Positions 7,598 through 17,399 of a DNA stretch of 64,000 nucleotides are shown piece after piece; the first letter of the stretch is position 1, and each line of letters begins with the position of its first letter. The DNA comes from Clostridium sp. CF012. Its GTDB lineage: Bacteria; Bacillota; Clostridia; Clostridiales; Clostridiaceae. The notes beneath the pieces were generated by a model that worked only from the letters and a program-made list of their open reading frames with translations, ran no database searches and was not told the origin of the DNA. The DNA lies in the NCBI RefSeq assembly GCF_018861755.1, contig NZ_JAHLEF010000012.1:1-64000 (forward strand). Direction: 5' to 3'. Both the position numbers and the translations under genes were made by a program.

Positions 7598-8422
7598 TTA
7601 GCTCTTGCTTCCAGACATTGCAATTCCTTGTATGAAAGCCTTTTGGAAGATAATAAACAATACAATCATAGGCCATATTGCAAGAACGGAGCCTGCCATT
7701 AACACTGGATAATTAGTTGTATGTAAGCCTTGCAAAGAAGCAAGCCCAGCAGAAAGTGGCATTTTATCTGGAGAGGTATTTACAATAAGTGGCCACATTA
7801 GATCATTCCAACTCCATAAGGCAGTAAAAATAGCTAGTGCTGTAAGACCTGGTTTTGCTAAAGGCATCATAATTTTCCAATAAATCTGAAAGTGATTACA
7901 ACCATCAAGCATTGCTGCTTCCTCTAATTCTTTTGGCAAAGACATGAAAAATTGACGCAAAAGAAAGGTTCCAAAAGCACTAAATAAGCCTGGTATAATC
8001 AGTGCACTAATACTATTTAACAATCCAAGTTTTTGCATAATTAAATATTGTGGCAACAAAAATATTTGCCCTGGTACCATCAAAACAGACAATACAATAA
8101 TAAAGATAAAATTCTTACCTGGAAATTCTATCCTTGCAAAAGCATATGCAGCCATAGAACAAAGCATTACCTGTCCAACTGTCTTTGCAATTGTAGAGAT
8201 AATTGTATTCCAATAAAATTGCATAAATGGAAGAGTTGCAATTACTTCGCTATAGTTGCTCCATTTAAGTTTACTTGGAATAATTATTGGTGGAATTTGT
8301 GTAGATTCACCTAAGGTCTTAAGCGATGTTAAAATCATCCATATGAAGGGGATAACTGTTACACATACTCCAAAAATAAGAATGACATGAATCAACGTTT
8401 TATTGTTTTTACCTTTACGCAT
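7598..8422 (-). CDS. Carbohydrate ABC transporter permease (MalG-like)
   Basis: A 274-residue inner-membrane permease with six predicted membrane helices. The cytoplasmic EAA loop that contacts the ATPase is clear: EEAAMLDGCNHFQIYWKIMMPL (residue pattern EAA-x3-G-x9-I-x-LP). It pairs with the MalF-like permease directly upstream. No ATPase gene is present in the operon, which is common for this class because a shared MsmX-type ATPase is encoded elsewhere. A GGAGGAGAG ribosome binding site precedes the ATG. Confidence 0.92.
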   Translation of the reverse strand: MRKGKNNKTLIHVILIFGVCVTVIPFIWMILTSLKTLGESTQIPPIIIPSKLKWSNYSEVIATLPFMQFYWNTIISTIAKTVGQVMLCSMAAYAFARIEFPGKNFIFIIVLSVLMVPGQIFLLPQYLIMQKLGLLNSISALIIPGLFSAFGTFLLRQFFMSLPKELEEAAMLDGCNHFQIYWKIMMPLAKPGLTALAIFTALWSWNDLMWPLIVNTSPDKMPLSAGLASLQGLHTTNYPVLMAGSVLAIWPMIVLFIIFQKAFIQGIAMSGSKS

Positions 8423-8449
8423 TTTTTTCTCTCCTCCCTCTATTTCAGA

Positions 8450-9400
8450 TTAATAATTAACCCACTTTTTCTGTAATTTAACTTGTATAATTGTAATAAC
8501 CATAATCACAGCAAATAGCATCATTGCAATGGCAGATGCATAACCTTTTTCATGAATAATAAAGGCGTTTTTATAAAATAGATAAACTACGGATTGTGTA
8601 TTTTCTAACGCAACACTGGTAATGGGAATCATCATAAAGATATAATCAAATACCTGAAAAGCCCCAATAAGTGATATTATCAAAACAAAGAATATGGTTG
8701 GAGTTAAAAGTGGTATTGTAATCTTAAAAAATTTTGTAAAGGGCCCCGCTCCATCTATTTCGGCTGCTTCATAATAGGTATCTGGAATTCCTTGAATTCC
8801 AGCCAAAAATATCACCATATTATAACCTACTGTCATCCATATAGAAACAACAATAATAGCGTATAAAGCTATTTTTGGATCTGAAATCCATGCTCTTCCT
8901 TGAATTCCAAATTTGGAAAGCACAAAATTTATAAGACCGTAATCTCCATTATAAAGCCATTTCCAAACCATAGCTACTGCCGCTGGCATAGTAACTGCTG
9001 GTAAAAAATAAAGGGTTCTATATGCACCAAGCCCTTTGACTTTACAATTCAACAAGGTAGCCACCAAAATAGATAAAAAGATGCTTATGGGTACAGCTAT
9101 AACTGTGAATTTCAATGTATTCCCTAATGCGATCCATAGATTCACATCGCTAAACATACTCACATAATTTTTCATCCCCACCCAAGCATATTCTCCAAAA
9201 ACCCCTAAATCTGTAAAGCTATACATGAGCGTTTTGAAAAATGGGTATATATAAAATACTATTAATCCCGCTACTGTTGGAAGAATCATCAAATATCCCC
9301 AAAAATAATTGTTCAAATTCCTATTTATAATGCTTCTATTTTTACCAGTGCTTTCTCCGTTACATTGAATTTTTGGCAGTTTTTCTTCCATATTTAACAT
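8450..9400 (-). CDS. Carbohydrate ABC transporter permease (MalF/UgpA-like)
   Basis: A 316-residue permease with six or seven membrane helices and an N-terminal cytoplasmic tail of about 30 residues. The EAA loop reads YYEAAEIDGAGPFTKFFKIT, ending in IPLL. Together with the MalG-like subunit it forms the membrane channel for a sugar or oligosaccharide. It lies 27 bp upstream of that gene and 83 bp downstream of the binding-protein gene, consistent with one transcript. The ATG at 9400 follows GAGGAGG closely; the ATG three codons later is possible. Confidence 0.92.
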   Translation of the reverse strand: MLNMEEKLPKIQCNGESTGKNRSIINRNLNNYFWGYLMILPTVAGLIVFYIYPFFKTLMYSFTDLGVFGEYAWVGMKNYVSMFSDVNLWIALGNTLKFTVIAVPISIFLSILVATLLNCKVKGLGAYRTLYFLPAVTMPAAVAMVWKWLYNGDYGLINFVLSKFGIQGRAWISDPKIALYAIIVVSIWMTVGYNMVIFLAGIQGIPDTYYEAAEIDGAGPFTKFFKITIPLLTPTIFFVLIISLIGAFQVFDYIFMMIPITSVALENTQSVVYLFYKNAFIIHEKGYASAIAMMLFAVIMVITIIQVKLQKKWVNY

Positions 9401-9483
9401 AATCCTCCTCTGTTATGTATTAAGAAGCTATGATTATAAACTTTTTCCTTGAATTTAAAATCACAGCTTCTAAAAAATATTTC

Positions 9484-10767
9484 TTACTTATTTTCTTCTG
9501 CAAGGATTTTATTCATTTCTTCTGCAATTTTCTTACAAGCAACTTCTGCAGTAACTTGACCCGCCCAAGCCATTTTCAAATTATCCATTTCCAAGGCATT
9601 CCATTTTGCTGTTTCCTTTGAAGATGGGTACATTACAGAGTATTCAAGTTCATCTACATAAGCTTTTCCATTAAATTGTTTTGTTGCATCAAGGAAAGCT
9701 TGAATTGCTGGTTTGTATGCCGGAATTGCTACCCCTGCACTTGCTTGAATATCATTTGCTTCTTTTCCACCTAAATATTTAACAAATTCCCAAGCCGCAT
9801 CGGGATTTTTTGTTTTTGCATAAATAACATTTCCTAATCCATGAATTACAGCTGCTCTTTTTTTCATTTTTGGCATTACAACTAAGTCTACTTTATCTTT
9901 TGTATATTCATTTTTTGCAAATTCTGAAAGCATCCAAGAACCTTGGTATACCATCGCTACTTTTCCAGATTCAAAAAGATTAGCTGGCTGAGTATCTCCC
10001 ATTTGTTGTGCAGTTGGAGAGGACCCATCTTTAATTAAGTCAAGCCAACATTGAATTCCTTCAATAGTTTCTGGTTTATCATATCCTGAAACTTTTCTAT
10101 CTTCTGATATAGCAAATCCACCACTTTGCAATGTTGTGTTATAATATCCTTCTTGATCGTTTTGTGGAGCAGCTATACCATATATTCCTTTTGATTTATT
10201 TGTAAGCGTTTTCGCTACTTCCCTAAGTTTATTCCAATCCCAAGTATTATCTGGATAAGGGATTTTTGCATCATCAAATATTTTTTTATTGAACCACAGT
10301 GCTGTAGTATCCCAATCCTTTGGCATACCATACTTTTCATCTTTTATTGTATACAAGTTAATTAGAGACTCTGGAAAAACTGAAGTGTCAAAATTATCTT
10401 TTTTAAATTTTTCTCCTATAGGCATTAACATTTTCCCACCAACATATTGAGCTATATGAGGTCCATTCATCCAAAATACATCTGGAAGATTTCCGCCAGT
10501 CGCTTCTGTTTCTAGTTTTGTCCAATACTGTTTAAATGGAGTAATTTCCACTTTTACTTTAATGTTAGGATGGCTTTTCTCAAAAGCAACTGCAATTTGT
10601 TTCATAGATGCTTCCTGATTCTTGTCCCAAACACCATAAGTAAGGTTTACCACCTTGTCTTTTGCCCCCCCTTCATTTGAAACCGTTTTAGATGAACTAC
10701 ATCCTGAAATAACGGAACCTAATAAAGATAAGCCAAGAATCAAAGATACTAATTTTGTTTTTTTCAT
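9484..10767 (-). CDS. Sugar ABC transporter substrate-binding lipoprotein
   Basis: A 427-residue extracellular binding protein of the family 1 type. It has a signal peptide with lipobox ISGCSSSK, so it is lipid-anchored after cleavage before Cys. The mature part has the usual pattern: LTYGVWD, FEKSHPNIKVKVE, LPDVFWMNGP and MVYQGSWMLSEF. It delivers a carbohydrate to the two permeases encoded next. A 193-bp gap upstream carries a palindrome and a possible cre site, so it may have its own promoter. Confidence 0.92.
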   Translation of the reverse strand: MKKTKLVSLILGLSLLGSVISGCSSSKTVSNEGGAKDKVVNLTYGVWDKNQEASMKQIAVAFEKSHPNIKVKVEITPFKQYWTKLETEATGGNLPDVFWMNGPHIAQYVGGKMLMPIGEKFKKDNFDTSVFPESLINLYTIKDEKYGMPKDWDTTALWFNKKIFDDAKIPYPDNTWDWNKLREVAKTLTNKSKGIYGIAAPQNDQEGYYNTTLQSGGFAISEDRKVSGYDKPETIEGIQCWLDLIKDGSSPTAQQMGDTQPANLFESGKVAMVYQGSWMLSEFAKNEYTKDKVDLVVMPKMKKRAAVIHGLGNVIYAKTKNPDAAWEFVKYLGGKEANDIQASAGVAIPAYKPAIQAFLDATKQFNGKAYVDELEYSVMYPSSKETAKWNALEMDNLKMAWAGQVTAEVACKKIAEEMNKILAEENK

Positions 10768-10782
10768 TTTTTAATTCCCCCT

Positions 10783-10797
10783 TGTAATCGTTTTAGA
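10783..10797 (-). promoter_or_regulatory. Possible cre (CcpA) site upstream of the sugar-binding protein
   Basis: TCTAAAACGATTACA on the minus strand matches the catabolite-responsive element consensus WTGNAANCGNWWNCA except at positions 2 and 3. It lies 16-30 bp before the start codon, a position where CcpA would block transcription. Confidence 0.4.
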
Positions 10798-10874
10798 TCA
10801 TACTATCGAGGATATCTTAAAATGAAAAGATATGTAACAAACAATTTTTATTTTAAACAAACATTTTATAAATT

Positions 10875-10886
10875 GTGAATATTCAC
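10875..10886. promoter_or_regulatory. Perfect 12-bp palindrome, possible operator
   Basis: GTGAATATTCAC lies in the gap between the two binding-protein genes, about 110 bp upstream of the second. It is a candidate regulator site, but a 12-bp palindrome alone is weak evidence. Confidence 0.3.
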
Positions 10887-10960
10887 TCTTGTTTTTTAAC
10901 CATACATTTTTAATATTTCCATACTATTTTTAATAAAAACTTCTATCTAGCCTATATTTT

Positions 10961-12568
10961 TCAGTGTTTCATGAATCGATTGTATTGTTTTTGTTTAATT
11001 TGAATTAATTCCTCTAATCCTAGGCTTTTCAATTCACGAATATACTTATCAAAATTCTTCAGTGGATCATCCCCAATTATAAACCGGATCATCATTTCAT
11101 CTCTATAAGTGGATATATTATTTTCTAATATAGTCAATCTTTCTTGTTCTTCTTTATTTGCCAAAAGCATTGGAAAAGGTTTTTTTAATACTGGTTTTAT
11201 GAGTTCTGGCAAGTTTTTAAAGTTAGGGTCTAAAGATAAAATTTGAAGATACTGTTCTCTCTGTTGAATCCAAGGTACGGTAGGCCATGCACCTACAGTT
11301 CGCAAAGCATCCGACAGACCTAATCCCTCTTTATTTTGAATTACGAAATCAGTAAAGCTTTCTTTTCCCTGTTTTATTACATAGGTTTTCCCTTCAATCC
11401 CCCAAGCCATATACCGAATTCCCTCTTCACTCCATAAGTAATCCAATAATTTTATTGCCAACACTGGATTTTTGCAGTTCTTGCTAATACTACTAAACCT
11501 CTTATCTATAACAAAATAAGAATCCAAGCTTCGCTCTTTTTTTTCTCCTAGTGGTGGAAGAATTGGTATATATTTTGCCTGTATTTTCCCTCTGCTGTGG
11601 AGAAGTTTTTGCCAAGAATTGATCCAATCCGGATAATTTACATAAGCCCCCACCTTGTCCTTCACTACTTTCATCTGGGTAGATTCAATTGCCTCCATCC
11701 CAAAGTCTTGATCTATCAAACCTTCTTTATAAAGTCCTTGAACAAAAGACAAGTATCCTCTCATTCTTTCATCTGCCCATTGGTATATTACTTTATCATT
11801 CTCTACCTTGAAATCGCTACCAGACATAAGCTCTAATCCGAAAGCTTCTCCAAAATAATAAGGACTACTGCCAAAAGGAATTTCGTCTTTCTTTCCATTT
11901 CCATTTGGATCTTTTTCCTTAAAAGCTTTTAATACTGTATGCCATTCTTCTAAAGTATTGGGTTCTTTTAATCCCAACTGCTGTAGCCAGTCCTTTCGAA
12001 TCGTGAAGGTATTTGGCAAAGTATCTGAGCTGCCCTCAATAATGGATGCCAATCCGTAAATATGTCCATCTGCACTGGTCATCAATTCTTTTGAACCTGG
12101 GTACACTTTAAAAGCTTTCTCTATATTGGGCGCATATTTTTCTATTAAAGTTTCCAAGGGTATAAATAATCCTGTTTGCCCATATTGTGTGGGATCAGAA
12201 TTTGGCACAACTAAAAGATCTGGCAAACTTTCTTCATTGGACAGTTTTAGCTGCATTTCTGCTATATACTGGCTATTTGGCAATGCTTCCCACTGAATTT
12301 CGACATTGGTTTTCTTTTCTATTTCCTTCCATACTTCAAGTTGCTTATTTAGGCTTGATGGCGCATAATAATTATCATTAGATGCCCAGGTTAATGTAGT
12401 CGGTTTCTCTGTTAAGGGAAGTTTGTATGAAGATTTCTCATTTTTCTCTTCTAAGCTAGTATTTTTCACATTCGGTGGTTTTTCTTTATCTTTTGTACTG
12501 CAACCACTACTAAATATAATAATAAGCAAACCTATGCACAATAAAAATCTTGATTTTATTTTTTTCAT
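10961..12568 (-). CDS. Large extracellular solute-binding lipoprotein (LipO-like)
   Basis: A 535-residue substrate-binding lipoprotein longer than the usual ~430, resembling LipO/YtcQ-type proteins found with membrane-bound AraC regulators. The signal peptide ends in FSSGCSTK. Mature motifs include LTWASNDN, LPDLLVVPNSDPTQYG and DPNGNGKKDEIPFG. GAGGAG lies before the ATG at 12568, which was chosen over a start 12 codons upstream. The second binding protein in the same operon suggests either two ligands or a sensing role for this one (inference). Confidence 0.87.
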   Translation of the reverse strand: MKKIKSRFLLCIGLLIIIFSSGCSTKDKEKPPNVKNTSLEEKNEKSSYKLPLTEKPTTLTWASNDNYYAPSSLNKQLEVWKEIEKKTNVEIQWEALPNSQYIAEMQLKLSNEESLPDLLVVPNSDPTQYGQTGLFIPLETLIEKYAPNIEKAFKVYPGSKELMTSADGHIYGLASIIEGSSDTLPNTFTIRKDWLQQLGLKEPNTLEEWHTVLKAFKEKDPNGNGKKDEIPFGSSPYYFGEAFGLELMSGSDFKVENDKVIYQWADERMRGYLSFVQGLYKEGLIDQDFGMEAIESTQMKVVKDKVGAYVNYPDWINSWQKLLHSRGKIQAKYIPILPPLGEKKERSLDSYFVIDKRFSSISKNCKNPVLAIKLLDYLWSEEGIRYMAWGIEGKTYVIKQGKESFTDFVIQNKEGLGLSDALRTVGAWPTVPWIQQREQYLQILSLDPNFKNLPELIKPVLKKPFPMLLANKEEQERLTILENNISTYRDEMMIRFIIGDDPLKNFDKYIRELKSLGLEELIQIKQKQYNRFMKH

Positions 12569-12615
12569 AAGATTCCACTCCTCTTCTACTAGGGTCTTTT
12601 GCACAAATACTATAT

Positions 12616-14853
12616 CTACTTAGAAATAATGTATTCACTTGGCGTGATTCCTTCATATTTCTTAAATACCCGTCTAAAAGTTACATCGCTATTGTATCCA
12701 ACTAATACAGAAATTTGCAATATGGTCATCTGTCCAGTCAACAATTCTTTTGCTTTTGCTATTTTTTTTCGGTTTAAATAATCCAAAAAATTACTTCCAA
12801 TCTGTTCTTTAAAGAATTTGCTTATATAAGGTACAGATTTATTTACGGACTCTGCCAACGCATATAAAGATATACTAGGGTTGTTACAATTTTCTTCTAT
12901 GTATTTAAGAATATTTATTTTTAGAATTTCGTTATGGCTTGTTTTATTTTCTGAAATCTCATCACAAATCTTTTCACATAATTCATTTAGGTATTCTTGT
13001 AACTCTGCTAAGGTTTCCACCTTCATGATATGTTTTTCATCTATTGTAACTAAAGTGTCAAATTTTAAATCATTTAATGCCTTTAGAGCTGTTCCGATTA
13101 AATCGTAAAATAAGCATCTTCCATTATTTAAATACATATTATTTCCTTGCACATTTTTAGATATAATTTCTTCAATTACTTTCCTAGTTTCTATATATTT
13201 CCCTCTTCGTATTGCATTTAAAATTTCCAGTTCTTTGTCTATGGGATAATAATAGGTAGTGCTAATTTTACTTATTTCTTCATAAAATATGATATCGCTT
13301 TTATCATTAGTTAAGCGGTACTCCATAGCATTGCATGCCTCTTCATAAGAAAATTTTACATGTTTTATTGAATTATAGGGCTTTCCTACCCCCATACTGC
13401 ATTTTGTAAAAAGTTCTTCTTCCATAATTTTCTTTAATAAAAGAGTACTTTCTTTTATTTTCTGTAAATTTTTCATATTTACTATTGCCACTTTTTTTGT
13501 ACTATTCACCTCTACTAAATGCACCTTTGCTTCAAAACTTTTCATTTGTTCCGCCACCCTAATACTTAATCCACTATGAAGACCTTTAACATTTTCTAAA
13601 ACAACTAAAACTACTATATAGTTTTCAAAGGGAAATTCAATTTCTAAAGAGCGCATCAGCTCTGCAGATGATTTTTCTCCATTTACATTTCCACTTAGAT
13701 GCTGTAATAGCGCTGAATTTCTTAAAAAAGGCATTTGCTGTTCAGATTTTTTTCTAAGTAAATCTTCTTCGCTTAATAGTAAATAAATAGATTTACTTAA
13801 AAAATCATATTCACTGCTACACTCTGTTTCTTTATCACAAAACCTACCTTTCATTATGTTTACTAAATTTTCCACAGGTTTATAATTATAATTGGTAAAT
13901 AAATAAGATAAACCCAACCCTATAAGAGAAAGAAGAATTGCAATTAAAATTGTAGCTATTTTTATACGATTTATATCAACCATTGCAATGCTATAAGGAA
14001 TTATAGTAATATACTTCCATTGATTTACAGGAGAAATGTGATAAAAAACCAAATATTTTTTTCCGTTTATTTTCAATATATCTTGCAGCTTATTCATATC
14101 TTTTGAAAGTTTAACATTTTCTATATCAGACAAAATGTTTTTTTCACTATTTAAGGAAGTAACTAAATTCCCATATTGATTTAAAACATAAATAGAGCTA
14201 TCATTGGATATTTGAAACCCCTTCAATCTATCATTCATTTCTTTTTCTTTTATATAAGAAAGGAAAAAGCCATGTGGTTTTTGGTCTATGGACGGAAGAG
14301 ATTGTACATAACTAAATACCTTTTCTTTTTTTCCGTTAACTGTTAAATTTGACGCAGTAAAAATTTCCTTTATTCCATAGGAATTGAAGAGATGCTTCCA
14401 CTGCACATACTCATAATTTTCTAACGTATAACTATCATCAAAGAAAGTTTCAGCATTTTGGGTACCAGCAGAAGATATTACAAATTCTTGTTTGGGAAAT
14501 ATTAACGCAATGGTATTTATGAAGTTATTGCTCACATCATATCCTTTTAATTCCAACACGTGATTATTCAATTCTATCTTACCCATGCGTGAATTGTCGA
14601 AAGATGGGCTTTCTGTATACATCATCTTTTTCACCCAAGGAGTGTAGGATAATTGAACACACAAATTGCTTACATCTTTAATTTTTATATCCATAGAATT
14701 GCTTAATTCCTTCATCATAGCCACATAAGATTTTTCCATTTGTTTGTTTAAAGTAGTACCAGCCCACCAATAGCTTAATGTTCCCAAACAAATAATCGGA
14801 ACTAAAAAAACAACTAAATAGGATAAAAAAAACTTATTAAATAAATTTCTCAT
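12616..14853 (-). CDS. Membrane-bound AraC-type regulator with extracellular sensor
   Basis: A 745-residue regulator anchored by two helices: one near residues 8-30 and one near 295-318 (TILIAILLSLIGLGLSYLF). The stretch between them is a Cache-like extracellular sensor. The C-terminal ~100 residues form the AraC helix-turn-helix (SISLYALAESVNKSVPYISK, VGYNSDVTFRRVFKKYEGI). This is the YesN/YtcJ-like single-polypeptide layout seen beside sugar ABC operons. It is the first gene of the operon, 47 bp before the LipO-like gene, and probably activates it in response to an extracellular sugar. Confidence 0.87.
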   Translation of the reverse strand: MRNLFNKFFLSYLVVFLVPIICLGTLSYWWAGTTLNKQMEKSYVAMMKELSNSMDIKIKDVSNLCVQLSYTPWVKKMMYTESPSFDNSRMGKIELNNHVLELKGYDVSNNFINTIALIFPKQEFVISSAGTQNAETFFDDSYTLENYEYVQWKHLFNSYGIKEIFTASNLTVNGKKEKVFSYVQSLPSIDQKPHGFFLSYIKEKEMNDRLKGFQISNDSSIYVLNQYGNLVTSLNSEKNILSDIENVKLSKDMNKLQDILKINGKKYLVFYHISPVNQWKYITIIPYSIAMVDINRIKIATILIAILLSLIGLGLSYLFTNYNYKPVENLVNIMKGRFCDKETECSSEYDFLSKSIYLLLSEEDLLRKKSEQQMPFLRNSALLQHLSGNVNGEKSSAELMRSLEIEFPFENYIVVLVVLENVKGLHSGLSIRVAEQMKSFEAKVHLVEVNSTKKVAIVNMKNLQKIKESTLLLKKIMEEELFTKCSMGVGKPYNSIKHVKFSYEEACNAMEYRLTNDKSDIIFYEEISKISTTYYYPIDKELEILNAIRRGKYIETRKVIEEIISKNVQGNNMYLNNGRCLFYDLIGTALKALNDLKFDTLVTIDEKHIMKVETLAELQEYLNELCEKICDEISENKTSHNEILKINILKYIEENCNNPSISLYALAESVNKSVPYISKFFKEQIGSNFLDYLNRKKIAKAKELLTGQMTILQISVLVGYNSDVTFRRVFKKYEGITPSEYIISK

Positions 14854-15111
14854 TTTCCAGCCAACTCCAATACTTTTTTTCTTAAAGTTTGCTTTTAAAT
14901 AGGTAAACTCAAAGTATACTTAACGTCCTTCTATTTAAAAGTTATATCTATTCATTTTAACATATAATTTTTTATTTAATGAAATTTAAAAATACTCCAA
15001 ACTTATTTTGTCATAGATGCTTTTCTAATAAACCTTTTCATTATTATTTTAATTTTTTATTATTATATTTTACATGATAATAAAATAAATATATTTGTCT
15101 TCTTGGTCTAT

Positions 15112-15254
15112 TTATTTATACATTTGGTCAAAAGCCATAAGTGTTCCAGGTTTACTCTTAAATCCTACATGAAGTACTCCACTATTTCTTCCACTTGTGA
15201 CTATCCTATACCGCGGAGCCAGGAAAAGTCAATAATATATGAAGCCTCCGCCAT
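15112..15254 (-). pseudogene. Frameshifted remnant of an unrecognised gene
   Basis: One frame reads LNRMAEASYIIDFSWLRGIG and stops. A single-base shift continues with IVTSGRNSGVLHVGF, then KSKPGTLMAFDQMYK and a stop. The joined sequence looks protein-like, but I cannot name the family. It lies in a 524-bp stretch (14854-15377) with no intact gene; the rest of that stretch is AT-rich sequence and a terminator. Confidence 0.35.
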
Positions 15255-15280
15255 TCTATTCAATTCTTATATCATAAAAC

Positions 15281-15327
15281 AAAGAGGCTGGAGTATAGAA
15301 AGTTCATTCCTATACTCCAGCCTCTTT
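15281..15327. terminator. 18-bp bidirectional terminator
   Basis: The arms 15281-15298 and 15310-15327 (core GAGGCTGGAGTATAG) are perfectly complementary with an 11-nt loop. On the minus strand CCTCTTTGTTTTAT follows. It lies 50 bp past the stop of the minus-strand CrtO-like gene. Confidence 0.88.
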
Positions 15328-15377
15328 TAATTCATATTATCTATTTAGTTTTTAATTTAATCTAATACCTTGCTGCC

Positions 15378-15959
15378 TTACCAATTTCTATAGACGAATT
15401 TAGCCTGCTTTAATTTAAGTTTTTTAATTACTCGTAGTACCCGTGGACGATTATAACGTTGGAGTATCATAGGGTATATATTCAAAAATATATTAATAAT
15501 TATTAACCACATTGTTTCCTTAAATGAATACACCATAAAAACATATAGGGTAATGAGGGCAATTATAATAGCGATAATTCCGTGTCCAAATTCAGAGGCC
15601 CTTGTTCTGAACTCATAATATTCTAATAAAATTAATGATTTTCTAATGGGGGTTTCCTTTTTTCTACTTCTCTCCCAACCAATTAATACTAGGAATTTTC
15701 TGAAAAAATCAACGCCAAGGCACTTGTATATTTTTCCTTCCTCTTCAATAGGGTGACTATTAAAATAAGATGATTTAAGTTCTGGTATCAACAATGTTTC
15801 CCCTATAGACATCCAAATCATTAGTGTGACGTTTAGTGTAATACTATATGATAGAGATTTCATACTCATAAAGGGAAATAGAATGAATAACCCTACCCCA
15901 AATGTGGTGATTCCTACAATAATCCACTTAAGAAAGGTGTTTTTATTTACTTTGATCAT
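15378..15959 (-). CDS. Membrane protein, possibly CrtO-like acyltransferase family
   Basis: A 193-residue protein with about four hydrophobic segments. The pattern EEGKIYKCLGVDFFRKFL, a central RASEFGHG, and a C-terminal NIYPMILQRYNRPRVLRV resembles the CrtO-like glycosyl-diaponeurosporenoate acyltransferase family, which is common in clostridia without carotenoid genes. Its start codon lies one base past the stop of the upstream MFS gene, so the two are translationally coupled. The actual substrate is unknown and the family call is moderate. Confidence 0.55.
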   Translation of the reverse strand: MIKVNKNTFLKWIIVGITTFGVGLFILFPFMSMKSLSYSITLNVTLMIWMSIGETLLIPELKSSYFNSHPIEEEGKIYKCLGVDFFRKFLVLIGWERSRKKETPIRKSLILLEYYEFRTRASEFGHGIIAIIIALITLYVFMVYSFKETMWLIIINIFLNIYPMILQRYNRPRVLRVIKKLKLKQAKFVYRNW

Positions 15960-15960
15960 T

Positions 15961-17238
15961 TTATATGCACTGCCTTTCTTTTAAATCCCTTAAAGAGGAT
16001 TTGTGGCTTGACATTACAGACTGAAAATAGGTAAGTATAATTCCAAGGAGCAAAAGAAAAATGTTTAGCAGGAATGGAAGCCTACGATCTATGCCAGATA
16101 AAATTCCTGCAATCCATCCAAAGGGAGATGTAAACGCAACAACTATAACAAATAATATAGCCATTATTCTAGCTCTTTCTTGTGGATCTACTAGAAGTAC
16201 TTGCATAGAATCAAGAAGTGGACTTATAAGGGATATACTACAAGCTTCTAAAATTATACTTATTACTAGCATGAAATATCCACTATCTGGAGTTACAATT
16301 AAAAGAATTTGACTAATTATGAACAAGGAAAATCCAATAATCAAAGGCTTCTTAAATCTTAAGGCTCCAATCCTATGAACTAAGGTAAAGAAGAAGATAA
16401 TCATAACTGAGGCACGTATAAAAGGAAATATCCCTATAAACCTAGCTGGTATATGAATTCTTTCAGTTACAATAATTGCCCAGAAGGTATTATTTACTAC
16501 CCCTATTATACTCATAATAAGCATAATTCCTAAGGTAAGTAAGGTTTCTGGGGTTTTAATTATTTGTATAAAGACTGTAGAATATCCCTTAAGTAAGGTA
16601 GGAATATTTGTGTTTTTTGTTTCTTCCATTCTAATCACGCCCTGCCTTGTTTCTGTAGAATACCTATTAAGTAGCAAGAACTTAGAAGTCATTATAACAA
16701 AAGAAATAATATAAAGAACTCTAACAGTTGGGACCAATTCAAATTTACCTATAAAAATTCCTGATATTGGTGCAAAAAATGCAGCACCCAATCCTAAAAT
16801 GTAAACCCATGTATATATATTTACAATTTGCTCTTTATCACAATCCTCAACTAATAAGCAACTCCATGAATTCATTGTGACACGGGAAATACTATTTATT
16901 ACAGCTGCTAGCACAAAATGAGAGAAATTCCTTGAAAAAGCCCATATCAAACAGGGAATACTCCAGGATAAAATATCAAAAATAAAAGTAGTTCTCTTCC
17001 TTCCTAGCTTGTCTGTAATTACTCCTCCAAGAAGTGAAAAAATAATTTGAAAAAACATTCCTATACTGGCTATAAAACCAATTTGGCTATCTGTAAGCCC
17101 CAAAGTGTACATATATATAGAAACATAGGGAGCAAATAAATTAAAAGGAATACCCCATAGTGGTTCAGTATAAACGCAGGCTCTAGGATTTCCTTTTAAG
17201 TGCATTAGTGTATGGATTAGTGGATGTTGTTTTCTCAT
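15961..17238 (-). CDS. MFS transporter
   Basis: A 425-residue major facilitator with about 12 membrane helices. The cytoplasmic motif A is visible as GGVITDKLGRKRTTFIFD between helices 2 and 3. A polar loop near residue 200 (STETRQGVIRMEETKNTN) separates the two halves. The substrate cannot be read from sequence. It forms a tightly coupled pair with the membrane protein downstream. The start has GGAAGGATAGAGCT-ATG. Confidence 0.85.
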   Translation of the reverse strand: MRKQHPLIHTLMHLKGNPRACVYTEPLWGIPFNLFAPYVSIYMYTLGLTDSQIGFIASIGMFFQIIFSLLGGVITDKLGRKRTTFIFDILSWSIPCLIWAFSRNFSHFVLAAVINSISRVTMNSWSCLLVEDCDKEQIVNIYTWVYILGLGAAFFAPISGIFIGKFELVPTVRVLYIISFVIMTSKFLLLNRYSTETRQGVIRMEETKNTNIPTLLKGYSTVFIQIIKTPETLLTLGIMLIMSIIGVVNNTFWAIIVTERIHIPARFIGIFPFIRASVMIIFFFTLVHRIGALRFKKPLIIGFSLFIISQILLIVTPDSGYFMLVISIILEACSISLISPLLDSMQVLLVDPQERARIMAILFVIVVAFTSPFGWIAGILSGIDRRLPFLLNIFLLLLGIILTYFQSVMSSHKSSLRDLKERQCI

Positions 17239-17335
17239 AGCTCTATCCTTCCATTTACCCTTTTATCTTTTTATCTAGTTCATATTGATTATAGTATAAA
17301 TTTGTATATTTATCAAAACTATTCTTTTCATCATC

Positions 17336-17398
17336 TGGTGCCACCCACGTGGCAAGTGGCAAAAATATAATGGATAGGCACTAAATGCCTATCCATTT
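17336..17398 (-). repeat. Terminator-bearing dispersed repeat, copy A
   Basis: TGGTGCCACCCACGTGGCAA at the left end, then GTGGCA, then a terminator stem. The same blocks recur at 24691-24786 in the same order and orientation. The left block itself contains complementary TGCCAC/GTGGCA segments. Confidence 0.7.
17369..17397 (-). terminator. Terminator of the ferritin-like gene
   Basis: AATGGATAGGCA (17369-17380) pairs with TGCCTATCCATT (17386-17397). On the minus strand the stem is followed by ATATTTTTGCC. It lies 3 bp past the stop codon. Confidence 0.85.
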
Positions 17399-17399
17399 T

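Noticed and set aside
15103-15330. Plus-strand 75-codon frame
   Set aside because: No ribosome binding site, no recognisable motif, and it runs through a terminator hairpin; the minus strand holds a more protein-like remnant.
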